Positions 1-11,289 of a DNA stretch of 64,000 bases are shown one piece after another. Under the pieces are notes generated by a model that saw only the letters and a program-made list of their open reading frames with translations, searched no databases and had not been told where the DNA came from. Made by a program: the position numbers and the translations under genes. This DNA comes from Macrobrachium rosenbergii (taxonomy: Eukaryota > Arthropoda > Malacostraca > Decapoda > Palaemonidae). How positions within the stretch are numbered: position 1 is the first letter of the stretch; every line of letters starts with the position of its first letter. The stretch lies in contig NC_089749.1 in assembly GCF_040412425.1 (NCBI RefSeq), forward strand, positions 41,002,739 to 41,066,738. Reading direction: 5' to 3'.

Positions 1-27
1 TTCATAGAAATTACCATTGAAAGTGAA

Positions 28-735
28 TTTTCCTGAAATTAAGTCAGTGACTTTATCTTTGCGGTCATTTTTGAACATTTTACTAATACAGGGGTCCAGA
101 TAATACATGAAAGGGCTAAGGTTAAAATTAGAACTGGAAGTAAGCTGTATAATAGCAGATTCTAAAAGATTTCGTGAAGAGAAATCTTTCGATATGGCAG
201 TCACTGAATTTTCAGTCCAATTTATCACAAGGAAAACAATAGCATAATATATAAAATTCCATGTTTGGACTGCCCCTCTTTTTAAATCAGCCAGTCTAGC
301 AAGGATTTAGATGTATGGATTAAAGAGCATAAGTATTCTGTCAAAACTGGGCAAACATCCAGTGCTATATTCATTCATTCAGATAAATTATTAGATCAAA
401 AGATTTTTTCACAAAATCTTTTAGAAGTATTATACAGCTCTCACAGGATAATTTGGACAAAGTTCAGTGATTGCCAAAGATAAAATTAAAAGATTTCTCT
501 TCACAAAATTTTTTTAGAATCTGCTATTATACAAAATGAGAACTACTGAGTTTACTTAACAGTTCTAATTTTAACCATCAGAAAAGCCTAGAGACTGGCT
601 TCCACCAGGAATGTATTATTTGGCCCCTTTGTCCCAGTCTTTTTGTTTAAGGAACATTAGATTAACAAATGTTCTGTTTTTATATAAAGAATGACAGTGT
701 GAACTCAAAGATAAAATCACTGACTTGAAAAATTA
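28..735. repeat. Long imperfect foldback repeat
   Basis: Blocks in the left half recur in reverse complement in the right half, in mirrored order. The block near 28-62 pairs with 700-735, 108-138 with 560-590, 150-190 with 490-532, and 197-232 with 440-476. The third pair, which includes ATAGCAGATTCTAAA, is nearly identical over about 40 bp. About 200 bp remain in the loop. There is no coding capacity. This is probably a foldback or MITE-like element whose family I do not recognise. Confidence 0.7.
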
Positions 736-1700
736 CCAAAATGAGAATTACTGAATTGTGCTTTTAAAACATTTTTGGTTCAGTCACCTTCCTTGTATAA
801 CCTTTTAATATAGCTTTTCTATGCATTGTAAAATGTTTAATAAATTCTTTTTGTATATAATGTTCACCGTGTAAAAATTGTTATTTCCTTTGTTTATTTC
901 TTCAGTCCAAAATGAGAACTACTGAGTTGTATTTTATAACATTTTTGGGATAAGTCAATGGTAATCTATAAGGTCAACGACCATCAGTAAAAGAAATCTG
1001 CTAGAGACTGTGTTCATATATATAGCTACTTCCACCAGGAATGTTAATCTCAATATTTTGGTTTATCCCTTGATCCTTTGTCCCAGTCTTTTTGTTTAAA
1101 GGAACATGCTGCCCAGATTAACAAACTTTAACCCTTTTTGCAAGGACTGTTTTTGTTATGATTTTGAATATTCTGCCAATGTTTCAGATTTTTGTATTCA
1201 GTGTGAACTTGAAAATGTCAGAATAAACTGAAACACTTCTTGAAAGCTGAAACAGTTTGTTAAACCAGATCTAAAGCTCCTGGTTTTCACTCACCTTCTG
1301 ACGTGGATTTAGCAGTGAAGATCTGAAATTAGACTAAAACTAATATGAAATATTTTCAAGCTGAAAGTATTCAGTATGTTGAATATACCTTTTTGTAAAA
1401 ATGTTCAAGGCTGTCGGACTTTAAAGAGCAGTTTGAGCAGAAGTTGGACAACTTATTACAGTCTTATTGTTTACCAGTGGATTATATATTTTCTAAGTAT
1501 TGACGATATGTTTGGAAAAATAGTTTTTTTGTCCCAATAATGTTATTGCACTCGGGTAACGGAGAGAGTTTGTGAATGCTGTTATATCAAGTTGTTGCTC
1601 TTATTTGTTTCCCAACATGAGGTGCAGTTGAATTACTGAGTTGTGCAAATTAAAAATTTTAAAACATTCCAGCAGGTGGAGGTTCAGTCACTTCTTTGAA
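536..1700. repeat. Diverged local direct repeats
   Basis: Several blocks occur two or three times in the same orientation. TTCCACCAGGAATGT lies near 600 and 1031. TTTGTCCCAGTCTTTTTGTT lies near 630 and 1078. AAATGAGAACTACTGAG-type blocks lie near 535, 740, 910 and 1625. The spacing is roughly 430 bp, as in an old tandem duplication overlapping the right arm of the foldback. No reading frame is present. Confidence 0.5.
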
Positions 1701-2115
1701 ACCATAAAAACAAGTCTGTTTTTAACTCTTCTGTTATTCCACCCTCGGCAATATTCTGAGAAAAAACTGCACTTAGAATGAGCCTAATCCTGAGTTTGAT
1801 AAAACCTCCTGGTTGTGGTACTGCAGAGAGACGAGGACCTTAAATAGGCTGCAGAGAAGGACGCACCCGGTAACCCTGTTTTGGAAGGTCTATCCCAGAT
1901 GAGGTTCTTCAATTGTGGTTGAGATCCCAGGTACATACTTTTCCTTTGTAATGCCCTATCTGTCATTTATATGAGCTTTTCTTGTAGAAAAGTGTTTTAT
2001 TTTTATATTTCTTGAGTCTGTTTCTAAGTAAAGGACTAGAAGCCATATGTGAAATGCCATTTGCAGTACTCCAAATTACATTTTCTCTTTCCCTCAAAAT
2101 GTACACATTTGCAAT

Positions 2116-2118
<3 letters not shown>

Positions 2119-2190
<72 letters not shown>
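2119..2190. repeat. (TA)n microsatellite
   Basis: About 36 uninterrupted TA units. The Tyr/Ile-only open frames across it are artefacts of the repeat. Confidence 0.97.
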
Positions 2191-2192
<2 letters not shown>

Positions 2193-2700
2193 TAATATAT
2201 TTGTGTGTTTTACGCATCTAAAATATAATGAATTGGTATAGTGATTGGAACAATACCTTAAAAAGAAGAGAAAGACTTCGAAGATAAAAGTTCCTTCTCT
2301 ATCTCGGCGAGGCAACGGGCTCTGTTCTGTTCCATTTGTCAATAGTTTAAAAGATACTAAGCGTTAGAGTCAACAAACTGCTGAAACGAATTATTTATAG
2401 GAGTTTATTGCAGTGCTGAAGCGATACAAGTGACGGACAAGAGGTAGTTTCTTAGAAAAAGTAGACTCCAAAACAAACAAACAAACAGAGGCTTGTACGG
2501 ATATGTATCATGTACAGTAAGAGACAGTGAATAGAATTAATGTATCGAATAACTTTACAATATCAGTAGCAGGGCTAAGAAAACCGGTATTGACAATAGT
2601 AGTGGTGGTAACAATATCGTTACAAAAATGAAAATCTGAAAGCAGCCTTCTTAAACCTGCAGTAAAACAGCATTTGGCCGTTGTTCGCTTATCTTGGATC

Positions 2701-2775
2701 TTCCTTCCTTCCTTCCTTCCTTCCTTCCTTCCTTCCTTCCTTCCTTCTTTCCTTCCTTCCTTCCTTCCTTCCTTC
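2701..2775. repeat. (TTCC)n microsatellite
   Basis: About 18 units of TTCC with one TTTCC interruption near 2749. The open frame across it, rich in Leu, Pro, Ser and Phe, is not a gene. Confidence 0.95.
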
Positions 2776-3700
2776 AGTGAAACGGACTCTTTGCAATCCA
2801 GATTTTAAACAGCCTGTGAGCTCTGTGGTAGTTGATCTTTATCTTAGCCGAAAGGTGCGTTGGTCATTTCGTAGCATGCAACTTAAGGCCAGACTTTCAA
2901 AAATGAAAAATTTGGATATTTTGAAGTTCTGAAAACTCCTAAAGCGCCCTTTAGCAAAATTATAGATCGAAAGGGTTCACAGTTGTTTGATTTCAAGTTG
3001 TACCGGTCACTGTTGCTGGAAAATTTAGGATGAGACGCGCGTCGTTTGTAGATGCGACTGCGGTCAAAACATGAACGTTTACGACAAGATCTTGACGCCA
3101 TGGTCTTTCTTATACTGTCGTTTACGCACGTCAACCTATTTTTTCTTTCCGTTTATTTGAGCATATTCCATAATCTGCGCCTGTAGTGGAAAGTTATTTC
3201 GTTATCGGAACTGCGAGCTGAAGTGTCGAGTGAAGAGGTCTCAACTCGGACACGTGGAGGCATCGCTGAACTGGAGGAGTGACGACTTTAAGTCGTGGAT
3301 GTAGATTTATCTTATTATTATAATCACAAGCAAGCTGCAATTGTAGATGGAAAACCACAAAGCTACAAGCACAGAGGTTCCAAAAGAGAAAGCAGAGCAG
3401 TACAGAAAAGGAAACCAAGAATTACAGAATAAACCATGAAAGCGAAACAGAAAACCAAATAAGATAAAAAAAAAAAAATCGGGTAAAATAAAAATGAGTG
3501 AAAAATGGGGCAGAGTTTTTTCGGCGCAATCGAGTTTTCTGCGCAGCGTATAATGCTGTATGAAACACAGCCACGGCCCATGAAACACTCAGTCGCAGCC
3601 TGTGAAACCTTCAGCCACGGCCCGGTGGTGGCATGTTTTTTTGGCAGCTATAGCGGTGCCAGACGCACGATCATGGCTAACTTTAACCTTAAATAAAATA

Positions 3701-3800
3701 AAAACTACTGAGGCTAGAGGGCTGCAATTTGGTATGTTTGATGATTGGAGGGTGGATGATCAACATACAAATTTGCAGCCCTCTAGCCTCAGTAGTTTTA
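3701..3800. repeat. Near-perfect palindrome
   Basis: Two arms of about 43 bp, both containing GAGGCTAGAGGGCTGCAA in inverted orientation, flank a loop of about 14 bp. It sits in a longer non-coding unit (about 3590-3890) that ends in a region containing GACGGACAGACAAACAG and TTTTACAGAAAACTAAAA. From memory this palindromic unit is common in decapod genomes. It would form a strong hairpin and looks like a small non-autonomous element. Confidence 0.7.
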
Positions 3801-3889
3801 AGATATGAGGGCGGACAGAAAAGTGCTGACGGACAGACAAACAGCCATCTTAATAGTTTTCTTTTACAGAAAACTAAAAATAAGGCGAA

Positions 3890-4778
3890 TCTGGTTGGGG
3901 TCCTCTGCAAGAATTAACGTAAGGTGACTATTTCAGTGTCTTGCGATTGTTCCAAGAACTTCTCAACTATTCTGACGCAGTTTTAGACACTCCCCTCTTC
4001 TTTGTGAAAGTATTGTAATCTGAAACAGGGTTGACGAGCGACATTAGTGCTTAACCCATTACACTACGACGAAACATAAGAATTCATGATAAATGGTAGG
4101 GTCACTCACAGACACACATTGACCAACGTAGCATGGTGTCGCCATAGTTTGCCGTCAGGGTAAGGTCGTACCAGGAATTATCCAATCTTGGAAGAGATTC
4201 CAGATTTCTCACCAGTCCGGACTAAATATGCCTTTGCAATGGTATCGCGTTCAGCGACATTTTTAATGAACATTACTAATAATGCCTCATGGAAGATTCT
4301 TAAGATTCTATATTGAGGCTATTGCGTGTGAAGGATGTAGCCCAGCCCACGAACCTGTTTTCCGTTAAGCTTTAGTACACATACACGTATGTGTGTGTGT
4401 CTGTGTCCGCGTTCGTGCGTTATTACTATATCTTAAAGCTCTTGTAACTTGTAGCATTGAGAGGCTTTTGAAAAAACCTTCAGTCTGCCTTAGAAGGTTC
4501 TGTAATTCCTGGAGATGAGGAATTACTCCTCAGTGCGGGACGTTTGTACCTCTCAGAGTTCTGTGAACGTCTGTATCTAGTAGCACTTGGATTTTTATAC
4601 GTTGTTACTAAGTAGTAATTAGATTTCTCTGAGGTTTATGTCTAGTAGCATATACATTTGTGACGTCTGTGGTTGACGCTGTGTCTGTGGTAACTTGTTT
4701 CTGTGAGTTGGGGCAACTTTTGAGTTTAATATTTTCATCTAATAAATAATTGACTGGTTAATTTTTTCATTTACCTAT
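3890..4778. other. No recognisable gene
   Basis: Mixed-composition non-coding sequence with a short imperfect TG run near 4389-4404. I see no coding signature, RNA gene or repeat pairing. Confidence 0.5.
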
Positions 4779-5050
4779 ACGGTGCACTGTAGGCATTATT
4801 TAAGGTTCTTTGCAGCGTCCCTTCGGCCCATCCTAGCTGCAACCCCTTTCGTTCCTTTTACACTACCTCCTTTCATATTCTTTCTTTCATCTTACTTTCC
4901 ACCCTCTTCTAACAATTGTTTTATAGTGTAACTGCGAGGTTTTCGTCCTGCTACACCTTTGTAACCTTTTTACTGTCAGTTTTTCTTTCAGAGCTGAATG
5001 CCCTCATGGGTCCCAGCGCTTGGCCGTCGGCCTGAATTGTATATTATACT
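4779..5050 (+). repeat. Dispersed repeat R1, copy 1
   Basis: About 270 bp running from GTGCACTGTAGGCATT through TTCTTTGCAGCGTCCCTTCG to CCCAGCGCTTGGCC. The same unit recurs at 15284-15556 (same strand) and 59393-59598 (opposite strand). It has no open frame and no visible terminal inverted repeats. I recall this unit from decapod sequences. A SINE or other small non-autonomous retroelement is likely, but I see no clear box A/B promoter. Confidence 0.8.
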
Positions 5051-5321
5051 ATAGACAAGTCCTTCTGTCCCAGGGGACTCTTGACTGGCATCATAAGAGG
5101 TTGTTTGGGACTTCACGGATCATTTCACGAGACGAAAAGCATTACAGTTACAGCCACTTGCTACTGACATCTCGTAGCCTGTTAATTAATGTAGCTTATT
5201 TCTGTTTTCCTAAACTTCCTTTTGTCGCCATCATGGGAGTACTGCAGTCAGTAAAACATTTTCGTGGAAACCATATTATCAACTTACGGCAACACGATTT
5301 CACTACAGAATCAATCAATAC

Positions 5322-5328
<7 letters not shown>

Positions 5329-5354
<26 letters not shown>
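5329..5354. repeat. (TG)n microsatellite
   Basis: About 12 TG units following a short ATATAT run. Confidence 0.9.
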
Positions 5355-5355
<1 letters not shown>

Positions 5356-5744
5356 ACTGTATATAAACGGCATATTAAATATATTCCTTTCATCACATGG
5401 TATAAAGTCATCAACTAATTGCAAAAGACAGGAAAATGCGAAGATAATTACGTTCCAAACAAACGAACAGCAACTCGAGTTCTGGGCTTACGATCAAAAC
5501 CTAATGTCGATGGTACCTGCAAAATTCCTTGCCAGCTACAGAACCCATTTTTTCCACTTTTCTTCCGCGTGTGTATTGAGATTTTGACCAAATCTTGTAG
5601 AATAAGATTAAAATATACTAAGCTATCTTCAGAACCGCAGAACACCAAGATTTCACCCTTCTTTACAAGGTCTTTCTCCGACTGTATGGTAACCATAATG
5701 AATTTGGTCGACCCATGACCAGTTGTGTAGCTGAATACATTTTG

Positions 5745-5751
<7 letters not shown>

Positions 5752-5822
<71 letters not shown>
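5752..5822. repeat. (TC)n microsatellite
   Basis: About 35 TC units. The Arg-Glu repeat frames on the minus strand are artefacts. Confidence 0.97.
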
Positions 5823-5827
<5 letters not shown>

Positions 5828-6128
5828 AAGTATGTACCGGCTTTTAGCAACAGCTACGAGTACTTGGCAGTACCACAAAGTACCTATTAAGTAATTTGCT
5901 TCTCATTTTGTTCAGCACATTTTCAGTGCACTTGGTAGCCTGCTAGCGTTGTGGCTGCGTCAGGCTCATACGCAAGTCTTGGCGGGCGCGTCATTGGTTA
6001 AAGACCTTGCAATAATTCAGCAAGTTTAGCGTAATAATATACTCGTCTAGTACTACACTTGTACCCAAGGACATAGTCAAATGACACAGCTTTCGTGACT
6101 AGAATAGTCTAAGAATGCCATTCTCGTC

Positions 6129-6165
6129 TCCCCCCCCCCCCCTCCCCTCCCCTCCCCTCCTCTGT
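6129..6165. repeat. C-rich (CCCCT)n simple repeat
   Basis: A run of about 13 C followed by CCCCT-like units. Confidence 0.9.
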
Positions 6166-6418
6166 TATCCTGAACAGCTTTCTCCAGATGTGCTTTTCAT
6201 TTTACGAACCTTTTGAACAATCCTATTGTGTATAGTGTTGTGGTGGAGACTATCTGAATGATGATTCCAGATTTAAACAAAAAAATGGGTACATATTACT
6301 GAAGCTTATGTAGATGAGGCGTCTTCCAGTTCGAGCTGTGTTGTGGTGCATGATCTCATATTTTGAAAGGGTCTGTAATTTTGTAATGCCACTTCAAGGC
6401 ACCATACTTCCAATGTTA

Positions 6419-6423
6419 ATATA

Positions 6424-6505
<82 letters not shown>
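6419..6505. repeat. (TA)n microsatellite
   Basis: About 40 TA units with a single TG interruption near the left edge. Confidence 0.97.
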
Positions 6506-6508
<3 letters not shown>

Positions 6509-6789
6509 ATGCCACAACTATCGTTTAACATCTAATTCATTTCATCATTGTTCCTAGCTGTTCGGATCCCACTGGTGGCGAAGCCCTCATCTGTTATAAT
6601 TCCCTTTGGGTGTAAGCTATTTCCGAGGTATAGTGAACTGTATATTAAACGATATCTATGGCATGATATTTGTGAATACAAAAGACGTTATGGTGTATGT
6701 GACAAATATTCACACACATACATATATACATATTGTAATATATAACCATTCTGTAAAAGTAATATTTGTTCTGTGGTTTTGATGTATTG

Positions 6790-8530
6790 TCTATGATTTT
6801 TATATGTTTTTTCTTACAGCTATTTCACATGTTGTGAAGTGTGATGAGGTGACTTTGTAACGTATGCAATGTTGTGCAATGCTTATAAATGTTATATATT
6901 CTTTTATGTTCATAACATGCCATGTTTAGCGGGAGTTAAAGTTTTAGAGATATCTTGGTAACCAGTACATCCTGTTTTGCTATTTGCTCAGCTGAGCACA
7001 TATCTGTCCTGTGTACACAAAGCTGTGTTTGACTTCCAGGAGACGAGAAAGTGAGGAGAGAGAGATAAGGATCTGTGACGAGGGTTGACAGCTTTTAACA
7101 GTGACTTGTTCCAAAGGCCTATGTGTCTGTTTACACAAGTGTTCAAACAGGAAATGATCTGCCAATCATTTAGATAAAAGAGTAAAACATATTTCCTTTC
7201 CAAGCCAAAGAATACTGTGCTTATTCTGTATTCCATGTATTTTGTTTGTGGAATAAGGATGTCTGTATTCTGGGTATTCTAGATTGTAGGAGAAGGGACT
7301 CAGGTTATTCTAAGATTTGAAATGACTAACTGGCAACCCAGGTTTGAGGATAAAAGCAGAGATGGTGAAGAAAAACAGTTAGTCTGATAAGGGGCCTGGT
7401 ATTAGCAAGAACTCCCTCTTTCTCTCTCAATTATTATTCATATATAGAAGGGTGTTAAACTGTGGTTACTCTCCTAGATATATAAGTTTTGTAAAACTCT
7501 CCCACGAGATATAATATTTTTTGAGAATGATTTAAAATATTTGTGTTCTACAGCCATTGTGAAAAAGTGTGCTTTATAGATTACAAAATGGAGTAAGGTA
7601 ATGTGCTTATTTACTTGTGTTGTATCATGTTTAAAACTGAAAAGTTGTCTGGGTGAAATGTATTTGTGATTTTAGCAAGAGGTGAGTTTAGTCTTTTAAA
7701 AGTGAAGGTAATCTTTTGAAAGACTGATACAATCTTTAAACATATTTTGTCTTAGTGAAATTGCTGTTGGTATATTTATTTCTGCATATTACTTTTTTAT
7801 ATGTCCATGTTTTCATATTATTATCGCATGCTCATGTGTTTATAATTTCACAATGTTTCCCAAAGTTTGTGTTGGTGATTAGTTAGTGTTTTGTTGGTGT
7901 TGGTTTCATTGAGATTTCAGTGAATACTTATGTTGATTTCAGTTATTAAGATTTCAGTGAACATTTGTGTTGATTTCAATTATTAAGATTTGCATTATAA
8001 TCTGGAGTGAGTGTTCATCATTTGGATTTTGCTTAATTAAATTTATATCTTGATAAATTAAAGATTTGTGAGTTAATCTTGGTTAAGAAATACTTAAATC
8101 TTACACTGTTGTCAAGTAATAGTAAATCTTTTTGAGATTGCAAACTCTACTTATAACTTTTGAACTTAGAAATAAATTTGTCTGTTTAAAGTTGTAAAAG
8201 CACAGTGTTTCATTTTGACCACCAGTGATTAGAGATATTCATGTGTATTTAAGGTAAGTGATATATCTGACTAGTTCTCCTTTATATTTACCAAAGTGAA
8301 GTAGAACCAAGGAAACTATTATAGTATTTGATGGAGTGATGCCATTTTTCTCTTAGTCTGTTTACAGCTTATCAGTTGTTACTTCACCCATAACTTGATA
8401 AATTTAGATTGATTTTTCAAGTGTTAAGCAAGTTTTGAGGGATCACTGTACCTTTAGAGTATTCATTCTTAATATTATTGTTATGAGGTTTCAAGTATCT
8501 GGCTAAAGTGAGGTAAATTTTTTGCTCTCA
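6790..8530. other. AT-rich region without genes
   Basis: No open frame with protein-like content on either strand. The only structure I see is a short tandem duplication of about 40 bp at 7915-7992, with units containing TTGATTTCARTTATTAAGATT. Confidence 0.5.
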
Positions 8531-8539
8531 TTATTTGTG

Positions 8540-9345
8540 TAATAACCAGGTACTTGATCACTTCGTGACAGTATGTATTTCAAAGTTCGTCCCGCAATCA
8601 CTTTGCACAGTTCTTGGAATGCCAAACCTCGTGAAGAAACCAACAAGCGCCTCTACAATTTTCTCACCCCTCACACTCCACAATGGGATAGCCTCAGGGA
8701 AACGTGACATCCTATCTACCATAGTCAAAATATACTCATGTCTCCCGCTTGTCCATGGTAAAGGACCTACGACATCGATTATCACCTACCTGAAAGGTTC
8801 CCCAACTGACAGAATGGGGATTAAAGGGGCTTTAGAGATCTTTTGATTTGGCTTTCCAACAAGTTGACACACTTTACAAGACATTACATGACGTTTAATG
8901 TCACAACGCATTCTGGGCCAGAAAAAGTGTTCAGCCAACTTCTGGAAGGTTTTCCTGACACCAAAATACCTAGACAAATTATTTTCATGAGCTAAATATA
9001 GTAATTTAGTTCAATATTTCCCAGGAATGACCAATTGTTTCACTACCTGTACCTGATCAGCAGGTGCATTAGCCGACCTACTGAGCCTGTATAACAAACC
9101 TTTTTGTTTAAAAAAAAAAAAAAAAAGGGGGTTTTGAAACATCATCAGGGTCATCAACACCAATATTTGGAAATTCATACGATTGGGCTTCCTTTAAATT
9201 GTATCAGTTCTACTACTACTACCAGTCTCTAAGTCAGTCCTCTGTCTGTTAATTTCGTCTAAATCTAAATTTACATCCTCGAGATTAACTTCTCGAGCAT
9301 GTGAACGTGTAACAACCGAGATAGGTTTAAAAAATATCATCACAT
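8540..9345 (-). pseudogene. Gypsy-type linker plus integrase fragment (H2C2 and core)
   Basis: Read on the minus strand, it opens with a linker containing VTRSHARE near 9300, a motif that follows the protease in vertebrate and invertebrate gypsy relatives. Next come the pre-zinc-finger segment (GLLYRLSRSANAPAD, LAHENN), an HHCC-type finger ending CKVCQ, and the integrase core with the first Asp in IDVVGPLP and the second in QSDCGTNF. The match stops just after that, so the catalytic Glu and C-terminus are missing. A single in-frame TAG at 8786-8788 splits the finger from the core, and a poly-A tract near 9111-9126 disrupts the linker. The integrase enzyme joins element DNA to the host; this copy cannot do so. 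No RT lies between protease and integrase, which fits a Gmr1-like order. Confidence 0.85.
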
Positions 9346-9358
9346 ACACTTTCGGTAC

Positions 9359-9999
9359 TGTCACGTTAAGTGATGGTTTTCAGGAACTGCTGGTTCCTAA
9401 AAATATCGTTCCCTTTGTGGATTGCTGCCTCACTTACCTTCAAGTTTTTTTGTTTTGATGTTCTCGTCGGTGAGCAAAGTCGGGAAGCGGCAGTGGCAAT
9501 AGGCAGTTTTTTTAGTGCGTTGGTCGAGTTTTTGAGCAGCAAATTGGAGCACGCCTACGAAGTGGAGCACGTCGTAGAGGTGGAGTGTGACCATGAAGTC
9601 GTGTGACCACGAGCTGCTCATCAAGAGGCTGTCACGTCTCCATAGTAAAAGCAGCTGAGGGCTGTCTTGGTGACCCGATGGAGGGACGTATGTTTGGTTT
9701 TTTCTTCTGCCTGCTGCTGTTTATTTTTGCCTCTTTTTTGTTTAAAGCTACTTTTGTTTATAAAGTTAATTGTTTAACTTGATTTTGTTTAGTGCTGCCT
9801 TTTGGCCTTTATTGTACTTATGTTTTTATCTTTTGCCAGACCTGACTCACTTGTAAATATTGTAAATAAATTAATTTTGAGCTCATTATATTATTTTTGT
9901 TGTTTTCCCCTCCTTTGTTTGTTGCATCTGCCGTCAGTCATGACAGCCCCGTCCTGAGTATATTAAAGAACCTGCATAACGACCCACTTGGTCGTTACA
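9359..9999 (+). repeat. Left LTR of the TRIM-like element
   Basis: A TG...CA repeat whose 3' part contains TTTTGGCCTTTATTGTACTT and an AAATAAATTA polyadenylation-like signal. It matches the right LTR along its whole length, with small insertions and substitutions between them. Confidence 0.8.
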
Positions 10000-10111
10000 A
10001 TCGACCACAAGGCGGCTCTGTTTTGGCTGGTGGGGTTGTTACAGCATTGGAGGATCATGAGTAAAAAAAAAAAAAAAAAAATAATCTTTTTTTTTTCTTT
10101 TAGGTGGGAGG

Positions 10112-10746
10112 TGTCACGTTAAGTGATGGTTTTGCGGGAACTGCTGGTTCCCCGCTCGTTCTTTTGTGGATTGCTGCCTCCTTACCTTCAAGTTTTTTTG
10201 TTTTGACGTCGGTGAGCTGCCGTTTTTCTTTCGCCAGTCGGGTCTGGTAGGGCAGCGAGAGTAGCGGCAGTGGCAGCAGCAGCAGGCAGTTTTGGAGTCG
10301 ACGTTGATCGAGAAATTGGAGCACGCCTACGAAGTGGAGCACGTCGTAGAGGTTTTGTGACCACAAAGCTGCTCATCTTTGATGACAAACGTCTCCATCG
10401 GGGTATTCTGGTTTGTGGGGTCTTGTCCCTGTTGTGCAGCTGAGGGCTGTCTTATGTTTGGTTTTTTTTCTTCTGCCTGCTGCTGTTTATTTTTGCCTCT
10501 TTTTTGTTTAAAGCTACTTTTTGTTTATAAAGTTAATTATTTAACTTGATTTTGTTTAGTGCTGCCTTTTGGCCTTTATTGTACTTATGTTTTTATCTTT
10601 TTGCCAGACCTGACTCACTTGTAAATATTGTAAATAAATTAATTTTGAGCTCATTATATTATTTTTGTTGTTTCCCCTCCTTTGTTTTGTTGCATCTGCC
10701 GTCAGTCAAATATCAAAGAACCTTGCTGACCCACCGGGTCGTTACA
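10112..10746 (+). repeat. Right LTR of the TRIM-like element
   Basis: Second copy of the TG...CA repeat, directly preceded by a purine tract. It has scattered indels relative to the left copy in the GC-rich first third. Confidence 0.8.
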
Positions 10747-10749
10747 GGG

Positions 10750-11065
10750 AAACCTAACTCCACCATAGACAAAATCAAGGATAATACTGGATTCGTCATC
10801 CAACACAAGGTCATTAGCAAAAAGCAGGGCAATTCAGGAACTGGCAGACTATCGACCAAATCTAGTTTAGTCCCCAAAAAGTATTTAGTTTCTAAATACA
10901 AGGTTTCGAGAGGGTAGGAAGAAATTGTATTTGGAAAACCCTCCCAAAACAACAAAGTCATTATTAGTAAATACAAAACCTTTAGGCACAGATTCCTTCA
11001 AAATCAAATACTGTGCTGCACCAGTGTCACGTAAAACCTTTATCCGACGTCCAACCTGTTTTGTC
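10750..11065 (-). pseudogene. Retropepsin (aspartic protease) of the minus-strand gypsy-type element
   Basis: On the minus strand a segment reads VLRDTGAAQYLI with the retropepsin catalytic triad DTG (near 11018-11031), followed by hydrophobic strand patterns such as FVVLGGFSKY. Such enzymes cleave the Gag-Pol precursor as a dimer. It follows the gag zinc knuckle after a short spacer. Its 3' end is cut by the TRIM-like insertion, which separates it from the linker and integrase. Frame breaks are present, so no single open frame covers it. The family is well supported by DTGA plus context. It is inactive. Confidence 0.75.
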
Positions 11066-11121
11066 TGATCGGTAAAAATAGACCCGTCCGAGGCATACGC
11101 AAATAATTTTGCCTGGCAAAG

Positions 11122-11163
11122 CAGTTTGCCTTAACATGACCCTTACGGTTACAACAGAAACAA
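11122..11163 (-). pseudogene. Gag CCHC zinc knuckle
   Basis: The minus strand reads CFCCNRKGHVKANC, an exact CX2CX4HX4C nucleocapsid knuckle that binds element RNA. It is preceded by a Ser/Gly/Pro/Gln-rich linker (to about 11290) and lies just upstream of the protease. Confidence 0.8.
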
Positions 11164-11289
11164 TTCACAGAGGATTTCCTATCACTACCACCACTGCCAG
11201 ACCTACTGTAAGGATGGGGTTGAGTGACATTCTGGCTGGGTGTTGACTGGTTTATTGGTGGTTCCTTACTGAATGAATGTACAGAATCT

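Larger units (their letters stand above)
9359..10746 (+). mobile_element. Miniature LTR retrotransposon (TRIM-like), nested
   Basis: Two direct repeats of about 640 bp, each starting TGTCACGTTAAGTGATGG and ending GTCGTTACA, flank only about 112 bp of interior. A purine tract (AGGTGGGAGG) directly precedes the right copy, as expected of a polypurine tract before a 3' LTR. The interior has no coding capacity and contains facing A and T runs. It separates the protease from the linker/integrase of the surrounding minus-strand element, so it inserted later. I find no exact target-site duplication: GGTAC on the left and GGGAA on the right. It could be a true TRIM or a copy left by internal deletion. 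Confidence 0.8.

Noticed and set aside
1963..2342. Open frames of 74-84 residues made mostly of Tyr and Ile, and similar ones at 6314-6535 and 14449-14745
   Set aside because: They are translations of (TA)n microsatellites.
5653..5878. Arg-Glu repeat protein on the minus strand
   Set aside because: Translation of the (TC)n microsatellite; no other coding sign.
8538..8585. An LTR boundary abutting the truncated integrase (TGTAATAACCA resembles the LTR start at 13228)
   Set aside because: Only about 11 bases agree and the orientation and position do not fit a 3' LTR.
10040..10112. A short intron in the interior of the TRIM-like element (GTAAAA...CTTTTAG)
   Set aside because: The signal is produced by adjacent A and T runs; there are no exons to join.
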